64,000 nucleotides of DNA, taken from the NCBI RefSeq assembly GCF_023053635.1, contig NC_086177.1, forward strand, positions 97,436,001 through 97,500,000, written 5' to 3'. This DNA comes from Elgaria multicarinata webbii. Lineage: Eukaryota; Chordata; Lepidosauria; Squamata; Anguidae. The translations under genes were made by a program, and so were the position numbers. A model generated the notes under the pieces. That model searched no databases. It was not told where the DNA came from and worked only from the letters and a program-made list of their open reading frames with translations. This document shows positions 1 to 14,600 of the stretch, one piece after another (the first letter of the stretch is position 1; each line of letters starts with the position of its first letter).

Positions 1-840
1 AGTGGTATTAAGTCAACATGATGCAGTTACACTGCTGACGTTAAGCAGGTCTAGGCCTGGCTTGTGACGACTTCATCTGCGATGCTTTGAGGTGGGGTAC
101 AAATATAATAGATAGGTAGTAACAGGTTGGGTTGGTGAAAATGTAACGCTAGCTCTGTGTTAATCATGGTTAAGAAATCAGGAACAAGTTATGGGATCAC
201 ACACTCATGTCCCAGAGAAAATATCCACCCTTGTCTTGACTATGATTAACAGTTCAATCCTATGCATATCTACTAAGTAGTAAGCCTTACTAAATTCAAT
301 TATGCCACACACACACCCAGATTATGTATGTATAGGATTACAACCAAACTGATCCACACCAACATCAGTTGTGGTTAGGAACAATAAGGAGTTGCAGTTC
401 AATACATGTGAAGGGCACCAGTTTGGGGAAGGCTAGGTTAAAGGCATAACAGATTCCCTTTTAACCAGGATTTGTTAACCATCTTCAAACCTTGGTTAAA
501 AATCCTGGTTAAGCAGAGAAGCGAGTAAGCTTTTAACTACAGTTAACACTGGTACAACTGTATCCCCGAGCCATGGTTAAGGTGGGAGGCAGAACTTCAC
601 TCTGGGGAGGGGGCCGACAGTATCATGATTAGCTACCAATTGCTTAACTGTGGCTACAAATCAAAATAAATTCGATCTGCATCAGCCTTTTTGTTTTATT
701 CATCTTCTACAGACATAGCAATTTTGGAGCACGTTTTACATACAAGGCACTTAAATGCAACTATTTTTTAAAGGTCACTGTAAGCAGAAACATTTGAAAC
801 ACTAAATTTAAATGGAAAAAGTTTACTGTATTTCACTTAC
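1..840. other. TAF2 intron (partial), no gene seen
   Basis: Intronic sequence of TAF2 downstream of exon 11. I recognise no exon. Scattered inverted runs around TTAACCATGG (for example near 470-590) look like worn remains of a foldback element. A short A/T-rich run precedes the exon. Confidence 0.6.
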
Positions 841-976
841 TTGTAACATGAACTCCATGCTTATTCTGTTTTCTATCAATCTCATGACTAGGTGGGCTTT
901 GCACTGAAACATTGTGTAGTACTCCCAAGATAATGTGTGAGGATGTTTTATAGAAAAATGCAGATGTGATGCAGGA
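841..976 (-). CDS. TAF2: TAF2 coding exon 11 (last in window)
   Basis: Encodes [20 protein letters not shown] through [19 protein letters not shown]. The acceptor is TTTTCAG and the donor CAA/GTAAGT. The next human segment, VFNKLLSLASTASSQK, is not found in 1-840, so the following exon lies outside the window. Confidence 0.95.
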
Positions 977-3900
977 CTGAAAAATAAAATCAAGTTAATT
1001 TCAGGAGGTTTTTTTTTAATGTTGTATTTTTGGGAAGTCCCACTATAGTTAACAGCAGAGGCTACAAAAGAAAGATAAAAAGAAAAAGAGCCAGATGGGA
1101 TTCTAATAATTCCAGTGTTGTAAACTATTAATTATACATGTTTATAGTCTTAAAACCAGAGTTCAAGTAATGTACTTACACATTTCACTCAACTTTTAAA
1201 AATTTCTGAAGATTTGGGTGTAAAATTAAAATTATTTAAACACAGCGCAAATAAATATATTGAACGTTCACCGCCTGCTTTCAAAACAGCAGCAGTTTAC
1301 TTCTACCTATCTTCAGTGGAAAAGTAATACACGGTACCATTTTTATGTTTAACTGGGAGCGAACTACTTCCATTCCACTTTGCTTTGTCACCATATTGAG
1401 AAAAGAAGCAATGGCTATGGCATAATCCTTTGCAGTGAATACTTGAATATTACAGAAGAGACGAACACAGGAGTAGCTGTATTATTCTCAAACCTCTAAT
1501 ATGAGCCACCAAGGAGAAACAGTGGTAATCCTGCTGTGGGATTATACAGCAGTAACTTAAACCATAACTGGGCAAGTTCAAACTGGCTAGTGTTCACCAG
1601 CAGCAAATCAGTGGTAAACAGCCAGAGTGAAGCAGTGTTTAAGCAGCCTTTAGTTCTCAATTACAGTTACTTTAACAAATTAATTTCAAGGGCACTGGAC
1701 ACGATTTGACATTCTCCGTGAGCCCCTGCCAAAGGAAGTGAGGCAGGTGGCTACCAGGAGGAGGGCCTTTTCCCCTGTGGAATGAGCTCCCTAAGGAGGT
1801 TCGCTTGGCACCAACATTATATTCTTTTAGATGCCAGGTGAAGACCTTTTTATTCTCTCAGCATTTTAACAGTCTATAAATTTAATTTTAACTTTGCTGC
1901 TTTAAATTTGTATTTCTGCGCCGCTGCTAATTTTATCCTGGTTGTGCTTTTATATTGTATTTTATATCATGTTTTTATACTGTTTGTTTTATACTTTGAA
2001 CGGTTTTAATTTTTGTGAACTGCCCTGGGAGCTTCAGCTATTGGGCGGTATAAAAATGCAATAAATAAATAAATAAAATATATGTTGAACAATACTTTTC
2101 TGTAAACTGACAATGCTTTGTACACTATCATCGGTTTATGAATAGGACCTCGTGTTTCAGCTTAACTTTTTATGCTGCATTCTTATCCTGTGAATTGTTG
2201 TGAACCTCCCAAAGAACTTCAGCTATTAGGTGGTACAGAAATAAATAAATACGTAATAACTTAATGAGCAATAAACATTCTTCCTCCACGTGCTTACATA
2301 GAGTGAGGTTCCAGCACCATGTACTCTATTCAACAAAATGCAGAGCTTGCTAAAAATTGATATGCATTGGACATTAACAGAATTTAATAGTTTGTGAAAG
2401 TAGCAGAATTTCCATTTTAAGGATATTTTCATGTCTCCAGTGAGATTACTTCCTTTTCATTGGAAAGGGTTTTGGGCTGCTTAACAGATATTCAGTTAAA
2501 AAACACACACACCCAAAAAACCCACTTCCATTCTGTCATTCAAACAAGGATAATATTTATCAGGGATGTGCTTTATGAGACCATTAGGTAGTGGAAGTAA
2601 TTAAGCCTTTGGTCATAGGTCTCATTACTCACCCAAAGCATATTATATATATTAATGGTCCTGTAAATCAATTCATTGCCTAACCAAACATACTTGTCTT
2701 TTTCCTTTCCTCCACCAAAGATTGGATGCAGTAAGACTCCACCAGTCTTCAGTTCATACACCACTATTTTGTCTAGTTCCTGAAATGCAGAACATATTCA
2801 TATTCAAATGTCTATTTAGTTACAAAGAGAAGATCAACTATAGGCAAGGCCATAGTAAGTGGTACAGTTGGCATGTCAAAGCATGTAAGAACCAAAAACA
2901 CATTCCTTTTGACCCAGTGTCTTTTTTTCTTATATATGTACCCATACCGGAAGGCTGTGCATTTGGATCAAACACAGTCTTCCTTTTTAACCAAAATCCC
3001 ACTATTTCACACTGATTGATGTTTCTCAATTTGAAGATTCACAATGGCAGACAAGCTGTCTGGAAAAGCAGCTTGGACACCACTATTGGTTGTCCTTGCA
3101 ATGTGGAACTGCCAGAGTTTGGACCTGTTCAGACAACACACTAAACCATGGTTAGGCTGTTAACCCTTTTACAGCAAAGGTTGTGAACACATTTAAACTG
3201 TGCTTTTGAAACCACCACGGTTAGGAATGGTTCACATGACATGCTAAGTCATGTTTCACACGACACGTTAAGACATACTGTTTAGCTCAAAATGCTTAAC
3301 CACTGTGGCTTAGCATATCATCTGAACAGGATCAGTGTTGGGTCTGTACTAATACTAACACATATACTTCCTCTTCTACACAACTCTTGAAGGTATGAGC
3401 CCTGTCTTCCTTTCCATCTGTTGTTTGGTACCTTACTCTCAGTGGAAAGAGTGATTTTTTACTGGAGAATTGGACAGTGACAATTTCTGGGGATGGAAGC
3501 ATACAATGTAATATTTCCACAACATGTGAAGCTGTTTAAAGAAGAAACAATGCAGACAGGATGCAGGACTAGAAAATTAAGTCAAGACCATTTAAAAATA
3601 ATTTATTTTGCCCTTTATAGCAAAACCCACCACACTTCTTGATAGAGTCTATAAAGCTGCATGAGTAAAAGAGCCAGATGGTCTGGAGTAATTAAAAAAT
3701 TATGCACTTGCTAGAAGGGTAGAGCCCCCTAGAAAACAGGCCTAATTCATACTGAGGAGGAAACAAATTTTGGGGCTGTACTACTACAAACTCCAAGTGG
3801 GAGCTTACTTGACTGAATTAGTGCATTACCTCCTTGATCCAGTGACGATACTCATTTACACCAAAGGTTTTCTTCATCCAAAGACCATAAATATAGCCAG

Positions 3901-5609
3901 AGATTCCCTTCAACACCCACTCATCTGACCTATAAGCAAAAAAAGAAATAAGAACGCCACCTCCCTTGATTCACAGAATACTCTAATCTCAGAAAGTAGC
4001 AGCTTCTGCTTAATGCTTTCCTATTATAAATATTTTAGCAGCCGTCACAACCTTGGCCGGACATCTAAGTATATAAAAACCTGATGAGCTGTGAATGAAC
4101 GTGTGTGTCCTGGCAACAAGTGAGACTCGTAAAAATCACAAGGCTACTGAAAAACTCGACAATTCTGCCTCTGAAGATTACATTTAAAATACTTCTAGTG
4201 GATCCTTTAATGGCAGGTTCACTTTAAGTTGCATCTGATAAGATTCAGGTAATGCCTATTAAAACTCACACCATAATAACATCCAGAGTAGGAGCAGGAA
4301 GATGGGGGTTCAAATCCTTACAGTGCCAAGTGCACTTCAGCCAGTCACCATCTCTCAGACTAACCTACCTCACTGGATTACAGTTTGGAAAGAAATGGGT
4401 GGTGTTTTAAAACCACCCAAGCTGGGCACTCTATCTACTGGGCCATATTTAAAGATATACTCACCAAGACATTCTAGATATAAAACAGCCAAAGAACTGC
4501 TGTGCCAGAGCCTGAGCCAAACACCTCCTGGTCAGTGGGGTCTCATCTATTATCATTGCACTGTGCAAAAGGTTTGTGCTGAATTAAAAACACAAACAAG
4601 GAAAAATACAATGGTGAAATACAAAATCTTCAAGAGATTCAAGCATTTCTCTCCACCCATAAGTAAAACAAAATGTATTATTTATTAGTAACATTTTTCA
4701 TAACGTTTCATAGGCCGCCTTGAGGCCCTGTATTGGGCAAAAGGTGGGATACAAATAAACATCATCATCATCATCATAATAGAAGATGTACTTTCATTTT
4801 TGTTTAATTAAAGCAGCAACTTTAAATATCAGCTGCATGAGATGAAAAGCATTATGAGCTATCCCCACCCCAACACATATATTTCCCCCCAAACTGGCAG
4901 CAGTTCACTGTACTGCATCAGAGGCTACTTCTGAAGCTCCTCAAAGTTGAAGAGCCAACTTCTCTAAGCTTCAGGAAAGGGATGAAGCCCCAAAGGTTCC
5001 TCACTTAAGGGCACACAATGCTTGCCACATGCGCTTGGGACTAAAGCCTGGGAATTAAAATTGAGCGCATGTTAAAAGCCTTCAACACGAACAACACCCT
5101 GTGTTTCTAAGCCAAACTATATAGGTCACTAGGTCAAGTTGGAAATCATACATATTAAAGTTATTGGCATTTAATATGTAAGCAATGTGTAATTTACAAT
5201 TCTTATCAGATCAGCGGACTCTGTGGGATAGGTTATCTTTGGTATCATTCTATAAGCTGAACTAAAATTTTGAATGTGCCCAAAACCATTGATGGTGAGC
5301 CCACAATGGAGCTTTGACCACAGTTCAGGGCCAAATCTAACACCATCCTTAGCCCTTTGCACTTCAGTGCAAACTTGATTTTGTTCTGACTTTAAACTTT
5401 AAAACTTGATTTTGTTCTGACTTTATACTGTTAGTTTTACCCTACCCAGTGCCTGTTTACCCTACCCTGTGCCTGTTTGCATTCTCTTCCCCTCCTTATT
5501 GTTTTATTATGATTTTATTAGAATGTAAGCCTATACGGCAGGGTCTTGCTATTTACTGTTTTACTCTGTACAGCACCATGTACATTGATGGTGCTATATA
5601 AATAAATAA

Positions 5610-5641
<32 letters not shown>

Positions 5642-8600
5642 GTGATGTTTATGAGTTTCCTTTATAAGAAAAAATTCAGCAAGACATATTTGCGTATCTG
5701 CGGACACAAAACATCTAGTGATTTTGAGTGGAATATTTTTTTACCATTAACGTAATACCAATTGCGCAAGATGTTATGAGATGTAGCGGAGCAACTTGCA
5801 TGTAACAGTTAAACAAACCATGAGCTGTCGTAAACAAGCGAAAGACAGCAGGCGCTGCTTTAGCTCCTAAACAACCCAGCAGTCCAGGTTCACACATCAT
5901 GCACAATAACCTCTGAATGAGCCAATTGTAGGTTGTTGAGTAAAAGTGAAAGTGGCATGCATGCAGGAGGCAGCACTCTCTCTCTCTCTCCCCCGCTTGT
6001 GTAGGACAACCCATGGGTTGTTTAAACCATAGGTTATCGTTACGTGCAAACCAGGTCAATATCTCTTTTCCAATGATGTAAGACACAATGAGAAACAGCG
6101 GATGTCCAGGCATTTCTTAAACCACCGTGTTTTAGAGAAGAGTCATTATATGTACTAACCTAAAAATGCTCATAGAAGCATAAGCAGCTACTTCAACATA
6201 AGCCTCATCTACAAAAACCGTTTTGAAACAGGAGTAAGGGTAGCGACAGGTAAGTATCTCTTCATAGAATTCAAACACTTCATGGAGATATGATGTAGTA
6301 TGTTTGAGCAGTGGGAGAAGCTGCGGCAAACAAAAATGAGTCACCTACAACAACAAAAAATGAAAATTAGCAAATAGGTAAATTTAACTTGAGGCTTGTC
6401 AGACAGCTGGGAGCTGTCCACAGGTTCTGACAATGCAATTGACTGCGATCTTATCAAACATCTACAACCTCTAAAATGAGGGAAAGAGAATTAATACTGG
6501 GCTTAACTGCATGATTTGAGCCTATAGACAACAGCCTATCTGCAGTAAATAGCACCACAGAGTAACGACCATAGAGTAACCACAGAGTGGTGCCATTTGA
6601 GTACATTACTCCCAGCCATTGCAATCCAGTGGAAGTTAAACTACAACTTGTTCTTCAAAAGGTATGGGAGCAGACCCAGAATAAAAATGTAATATTTATT
6701 TATTTATTATTTATTTATTTAGAATATTTATATACCGCTCCTCATTGAAAAAATTTCGGAGTGGTGTACAAGGCAAAATGAAAATAAAAACAGAATAAAA
6801 CAGTTAAAACAAAATTTAAAAAGAAGCAAAAAACAACAACACAGAAATCCAAGGCTGCATGTTAAAGAAAGGCTTCTTAGAATAAAGATGTTTTCAGGAG
6901 GCGCCGAAAGGAGTACAAGGTTGGAGAAAGACTGACGTTCTAACTTTATGATTTTGGCAGTCAATAACTTATTTTAGCTCTTTACCCAACCCTAGCCTTG
7001 AAGACCCAGGGCAGATAACACTACATTTAAGTAACAAAACAAGACAACCACTTTAAAATTCATATACGATCAATATAACAGGAGTTACATTTTAATTATC
7101 ACCCCAAAACTTCACACCAAAATATGAAAAATGCCACATAAAATCCTGTGAAGGGTATTACCTCATGCATGTATGGATCAACAAGAATTTCAAATGGTCC
7201 AATAGCCAATGAGATGTTAGACGCTGCAGTCGGAATTGCCAGCATGTAATGGAAGGTCTTTTTTCTCATATCGTGAGTATACACTGTTTCCACTAAGTCT
7301 CCATTGGAGACAGCCACCATCGTGGCATCAACTGTATACTCCAGTTTCCATGTACATAGTTCGGAATATGAATCAACACAAGGAAACCAAAACCTAGAAA
7401 TAAAGTTAGGTCATAAAAGCAATAAATTGAGACTAAATGCTGTATTATTCTACATGGAAGCATTTTAGCCCTTAACTTTACTGAAATTATGTAATTCTGC
7501 CACCAAACAAACACGTATAGGCAACTTGGAAGAAGTGACCCTCCCAAAACCTTCACCGCTGCCAAAATTGCATTCTACCATGCCCAAAATACAATGAGCC
7601 ACAAAAACCTAGTCAGTTTAGGACTTCCATGGGGCTTCCACTCTGTGTTAAAAGCTTCCATCATGCTCAACAGGATACAGCTCTACTTAAGATGGAGACA
7701 TGACTTACTTTACAGAGGACAATTATCTATTTGAAGGACAGTTCAGTCCAAGTCTGGTGCAAAGATAAAACCATAAGAAGCTGGGAGAGGAGGAGCCTGG
7801 AAGCTGGCCATCAACAGTTACCACCTAAATAGCAACTGAGCCATCAGGCACAAAGGTCACCTGGTCATAGCCTCTCCCATAATAGTGAGATATATTGCAT
7901 TTCTATTTAAATTTAATAATTCTTCCAAAATTTGCATCTATACTTATCAATTAGCATACAAATTTATGCAAGCTGATATGTTGTCTATTTTTTGGTGGTG
8001 CATCTCCTCTTTGGCTAATTTAAGATAATTCTTGAAGTTCCACTTTCTCGTAAAACTTTAGGAATGTACAAATTGGTCAGTGAGTGACGCTGACTGAATG
8101 TGTGTGCAAATTTGGTTGGGGCTTGGGATAAAACATCACAATCTAGGGCAAACACCTTAGCTATCCCCAAGCCTACGACTTATATGCCATCAAGGTAAAG
8201 ATGCGTCCACATTACTCTTTCTTGTTCAGTTAGACCTCCTCCTTTCAAGTGATATTATTCTAGACCTTCTGGGTTTGGGCGATTTAATCATTTTTTTAAT
8301 TTTTATTTTATAAAAGTAATCAAGGAAACACTGAGAGATCAGGTAGGTAAAAACTAGTATCATCTTTTACTATTGATACAATTCCAAAATCTATACCACT
8401 TTCATTTGCATTAGTAGTGAAAACACAGATTTGAGACTTTAATACTGAAAATTTAACGAACAGGAGAATGAATTGTTTCACTGATCTTGAGATGTTAAGA
8501 GTTGCTTCTTTTATAACATTTCCCCTAAATTAGTGCAGAAATGTAATAAATAAATAATAAAAGGAGACAACTATATAAACCAATGTCCAGTTCGCATAAT

Positions 8601-11600
8601 CAAAACAAGCCACTGTAGCTTGTTTTAGTACCCGGCATGTGTCGGATGCAATTTCCCTAATCATCTGCCCAGGCGCGGCTTGTCATGCCGTCCAAATCTA
8701 GACCTCATGGCTTCCTTGTGGGAGAAACAACTCTCAAATAACCCATGGCTTGCTGTTGGGTTATTTGAAGGTTGTTTCCCCCTCAGACAAGCCATGCCAC
8801 CCAGGTTTGGATGACATTTCAAGCTATGCCTGGGCAGGCAATAAGGCAAATGGCATGCTTGCCATGGATTAAAACAAGCCACCATGGTTTATTTAAGCCA
8901 TGGTGACTTGATCTTGTGAACTGGCCCATTGTGTAAAGAATGCACACATATCAATTTTACTGTATAATCATGAGTTGAAAAGCTGCAATTGGCTGTAGAT
9001 TCCCAACAAGTACACATATTGTTATTTGTTTTCTTCTTACCCATGTAGGGAAAGTGTCACATCTGAAGTGGTCCTGAGATACTAAGATGCAAAATAAGAC
9101 TAATCTCTAACTGTCACAGCACTCTGTAATTACAAGGCCTATGACATTTTAATGAGGCTTGCATTACCCAGGTATTATGAGAAGACTGAACAATTCTCAC
9201 CTTGTAGAATTCTGATATCCACAGGAGAAGACATGTGCTCCTCTCTCTGCCAAGCTGCCTTCCACATTAGGTACCACAAAATTAAGGCCTCCTTTTGGCT
9301 GGTCCAGAGAAAAGTTGATATGTACTTTTAAGACTTTTAATTCTGCAACAATAAACAAGCCAGCACAATGTTCAATATGTATACATTAACTCATTCTCAG
9401 AGAAAAACATGGCAAACCCATTTGAAATATTAAGCCTTGCAAAAGCATCTTGTGTTCACAACTTCAATGCACCGACAAAGATAAAAAAAGTGACATTGGA
9501 ATCTTTGAAGACAGCCTAGGAATCCTGAGTAAAACAGGATTTTTTTAAAATTTTTAAATATGTTTATTGAAAACATGTACAGTTGATTTTTCTCTTGATG
9601 CAGATTTCCCTGTATATGGAAACTAGTCTATGCCTGAAGAAACTCCAAGACCTTGTCTTAAATCCCATTAATCTAATGGTTTCTCTGATCCTCAAGATCA
9701 AAACACTTCACTAGCATTGCAGGGTCATTGATCCACAGCCAACACATAACACCATAGAGGTAAAATTATTATAAGCTGCTAGCAAATCTGTAGCACCTCA
9801 TTTCAAGAATCAACAGGGTCTCTATACTTTACCATCAACATGTTTCCAAAGCTCTGATGGCACTTTAATACACAGCTCTCCATTTCCAGCATCTGGGTCC
9901 ACAGCGCTGACTGCAGCAGCATATGCATTGGAAAAGTAGTTGAGATTTCTCCTGCAAAATGGAAGAACACAATGGTCTCTTCAAGTTCAAATTCAAACTC
10001 AAGCTGGGTTTGGGGTGAAAGGGACCCCTTCACATGCTGGAGATAGCTTCTCCTTAAAAACACAATTTAAAATAATAATCTCCATCAACAATCACAAAAA
10101 TGTTGCATTCTATGGCAGCAGCACTACTGAACCAGAAATGCTAAACAGCCACAAGACATTTGAAAAAGAAAAGTTTTACATCCTTTTTTCAAAAGCCAGA
10201 AGAACTGTACAGCTTGGACCTCATTGGGGTTGTCATTCCATAACCTTGAGACAAAGACCCTGTTTCTTGCTCCAGATGTACCAGTGGTAGGCAACCTCGT
10301 AGCCTCCAGATGTTTTAGATGACAACTCCCATAATCCCTTACCATTTGCCCTGCTGGCTGGGGCTGATGGGAGTTGTAGTCTAAAACATCTGGACATTGC
10401 CTTTCCCTGACATATCCACACTGCATGTGGCATGGGCACATGAAGCAAGGCCTGCCCTGCACAATGTAAAAAGAGGTTGGGTATGCATGGCGAGAGGCGG
10501 CCTCTGAGGTATGTTGGTTACGGTCCATGAAGGGCTTTAAAAAGTCAGGAACCATCACTATCAGTTGACCAGGAAGCCAAATTGGTAGCCAGTAAAACTG
10601 CCATAGAATAGGCTGAATACATTTCTGCCTTCCCCACATCTGATAAAATAACGATATTTCAAATGACTACAGACTGCTTATATGACTGAAATATTTTTTA
10701 TTGTGGTGGGAATCTTTTTGACTTGGATTATCTCTACCTATAAAGCTGAAAGTATGTATATGGGTTTGTATCCCCAGAAATGTTTACCCACTTCCAGTTG
10801 AGTTAGAAACTTGAAATTTGGCACGCTGATAGGTCTGGCTGCACAATGTACCAAAAAAATCTAAAAACACGATTTTTTCGGTTTAAAGTCTTTTTTAAAA
10901 AAACGTAATAAAAAAACACATAGGCTTATGCCTACAACTCCCAGCATGCCTTGGGCGGGACTCCCAGCATGTGGGAGGCTAGACTTACCGGCCTTTGGCA
11001 GCCATTGTGAGTGCGCATACGGGTGAGCACTGAGTGCCTTTCACAAGCCAGTCTCCTAAGGTCGATCTCAAGAAGTCATCCCAATTCCACATCAAAGGCC
11101 CCTGGTCCTGATATCGTGGTTTTCTCAGACTCTGCCTCCAAACCGAAGGAGGAAGCACGTGTGCGCACGGCCTTTGCTCTCAAGAAGGAGGGAGGGAGGG
11201 AGGGGAGGCACGCTACGCATGCCCAGAAACACCATTTGCTGCTGCAGCACACCATTTTAAAACAAAATGACCAAGGCAATGGGCAGCAGGGTATTCTGGG
11301 GCTCTTCTCCCCTGCCCGTCCGCTCCCTAAAGATGAATAAGTCACAGAGATATTTCTTATTTATCAAATAAACTTGATAAACCTCATTTAGGGACCCGAG
11401 CAATGCCAAGAATATCAGCTAGTAACATATAATATATTGTATGTGTTGTACATATAGGTTTTTCTTTTGTAAAGAAAGTTCATTAAAGTTCGGAACAAAA
11501 CTGCATGGAAATTCAGAGTTCAGACTCAGCCTTCCAATTCCTAGCCACAACGAATCCCATTCATTAATGCTAACCCGTCTACATCCTGTTACACTCTAAT

Positions 11601-14600
11601 GGTGGTGATTTCACAGTCAATTGAGTTCCTTGCTTGGGTGGCTTTACAGCAGACCTCTAACGTTCTTTTAAAGGGTGATCTAATGAATAACAGAGAATAC
11701 CTTTCTTAGTTTGGGTCCTACAGTATTTATTTTTTTTACACTAGTTTACAAATATGCTGCACCATTCCTTTTTTTAATGAGCTTAACTCCTTCTCCCAGG
11801 ATATACTTTACATTAACTTATTACCTACAATACCTATAATATAATGTCAATTAAATCCAACTATTAAAAGAAAGGACAGTAACTGAATCTTTTCCCCTTT
11901 CACTTGAAGGTTCATTAGGATTTCCATTATAGATTTTTAAATTTAATACGTCCAACATGAACACTATCCAGAAGATTCAAATGCAAAAAAGAAAAAAGAA
12001 AAAAAAAGAAATCACAATATTTTCTTTCCCATGCCAATCCGCCCTGCTCAGAAGATCAGTTGGTGGGGCACTGTTCAATTAAAGGTGTTGAGCCCCCGCC
12101 AAAAAGTCAGACATGATCTCATTTTCAAAGCTTTCCTTCTACGTCTCTTTCCCTTCCCAACACATACTGAGAAAACGTTATGCTCTCTGGACATTTATCT
12201 TGGTAATTCAAGAGGCTACACTGATTATTCAAGGACAGTTCAAGGGCAGTAGAACCTCAAACTTGAAGCACAGAACTCATCTCTCCTACCTCTTAGGGAA
12301 AGCATCCTGGGGCACTGAGAATAGACGTTAGTTCAGTTTTAGCTTCAACAATACTATGGATGGTGTTCAAGTGGCAACTTGCATGTATGAATGAGCCATT
12401 CCAAACCAAACACCAAACAAAGAGTCATTAGATCAGAAGTGACGAGTGATGGACATGCATGTGTGAATTAGCCCTAGCTTTCCAATCTTTGAATTTTGAG
12501 TTGTCTAAGCTATTTAAATCTGAAGGCTCAAGGCATGCAACACCAGCTAAACAGCAACAATACAGCCAAGAGAATGCTCAAGAAATATGTTATTACAACT
12601 GCCACACGCCAGCTTATCTAAATGAATCAAAAGCCAGCCCCCCCAAAGGTCATTACTGCTGGAAAATCTTCAGACTCAGATATTCGAGAGTCTTCAGCCG
12701 AAAGGAGCTGCAAAATTATTATTCATAACAGATGCCCATTATACGCATCTGATACTTTCAAAAACACTGAATATTTGCAATAGGACCCAGTGGAACAAGC
12801 AACCTCTAAGACTTACAGGGCCCAAAATAATTAGTGATTTAGAGGTATGGGGTGTTGGTACTCTGCATTCTCAGTGAGAAACCTCCATGAGAAGATTTGC
12901 TGCCATGTAAAAGGTCTAAAAGTCAATGCCTGGTATTCCCAATTAAAATATTGGGTAGTGGTACTGGGAAAACTCCTATGGAATCAATAGGCTCTAATAT
13001 CTCCTTGCAGATCTCCTGGCAAAAATAATCAACTAAGGCCTAACAGTTTACTCAGGAATATACCTACACTGCCATTACAGCATTTGAGCAAAACCTTCCC
13101 AATAATCTTCCACCATAATTTACAATATTATTAACAGGATTTCAGAATAATAGTACAACCAGCTTGGTTTGGTCACCTGACGGCTATTGGCATTAGATGT
13201 ACCATAAATTGGAGAGCCCGATTAAAAACTTACCCATAGCTTATAATAGCAGTTCTATTATTACATTATAACATGAAGATAAAGCCAATTCCCTTAAGTC
13301 ATTAAGAGCACAATCCTATGCATGTTTAGACAGAAAAAGCCCCTGAAGGGGATTTTTTCTGTCTAATCATACATAGGATTCCACCCTAAATATATGATGT
13401 TCCAGTAAAAGCAGCCTATCTGTACATTTAATTCTTTCCAGAGTCAGATGCAAGCCCAGTAAAAATAAACCATCCATAAAGCAGTTCTTAATTTGTGTCT
13501 TTGCCCTAATGGTGTTTTCATCTTTAAATCTTTTAGTAATTATGGCACATAATGAGCACCAGAAATTACAATTAACACAACTCACATCTTTGATACTAAT
13601 TCCAGGGACACTCATTTCAACTCACTTTAAAGTAAATACGATACAGGGTTTTTCCTGCCTCTTATTATCACTAAGGGACAGTTTTCTAGAATGTCTGTAT
13701 TTAAAGGGAACTTGTGGTTAGATACTAAATACCATTGGATTCACAGACAGGAACAGGCCACATTTTAAGTAATGAAAGCTAGACTCCTTAGCATAGAGGC
13801 TAATATTTTATTTATTTTGTTCTTTTTTCACATGTGGATTGGTCTGCTCAAATATGTGACTCACTGTAAGAAGATTCAATTTTAAGGACCAATATAGTGA
13901 ATGAGACATTTTATGGATATGTTTGTAAGTGGAATATAAATGGTTTGTCTTGGCAGTGCAGATCTGGGCTTAAATTCCTTGACTATATATTCATTCATAT
14001 TTAACACTAAAGGTCTGAATGACCTCCTGACTTGGATGGCCCAAATCTGACCTAAAACAAGCACAACCCTGTTAGGAAAATCGTACAGAATGCTCAGGTG
14101 TGTCAAGATTGCCCAGAGACCAGAAAAGGTTGGGGTCAAGAACGTGAGGTTTGTGAGTATAAATGAAAATATACTTTTGTCAAGCACCACAAGCAGGGAT
14201 ATTGTTTGCGAAGACAGATCGCTGTAACCATTTTTGCAGAAGCTTTTGAAAAAAAAGGGAAGAACTTTCCTTTGGCCATGCACCACTTGGTGCTACATTA
14301 CGGGAAGGAACAAAATTAAACTTAAGACTACTCCCACACAAAATGATTTAAGCTAGTTAAGCAGTTGGGAATTCTCCTTGTCTCCCGACAGTAATCTTTT
14401 TTCTGAACGAAGCAGTCCCAGATGTTTCCATATTTCATCTTGGGGGAGTTGCTTCAGCCTTTTCATCATCTTGGTTGCCCTTTTCTACACCTTTTCCAAC
14501 TCTACAATATCCTTTTTGGAGTGTGGTGACCAGAACTGTACTCAGTATGCCGTGTGGCCACATGATAGTTCTGTAAAAGGGCATTATGACACTGGAAGTT

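Noticed and set aside
5171-5362. 63-codon minus-strand frame between TAF2 exons 7 and 8
   Set aside because: No match to TAF2, and exon 8 was found at 4465-4578 with correct phases, so no exon is missing there.
10124-10639. 171-codon minus-strand frame
   Set aside because: It crosses a foldback MITE and a worn LINE reverse-transcriptase piece, so it is transposon-derived.
11011-11340. 109-codon frame inside the Helitron
   Set aside because: No similarity I recognise. The region reads better as captured promoter or UTR sequence than as a protein.
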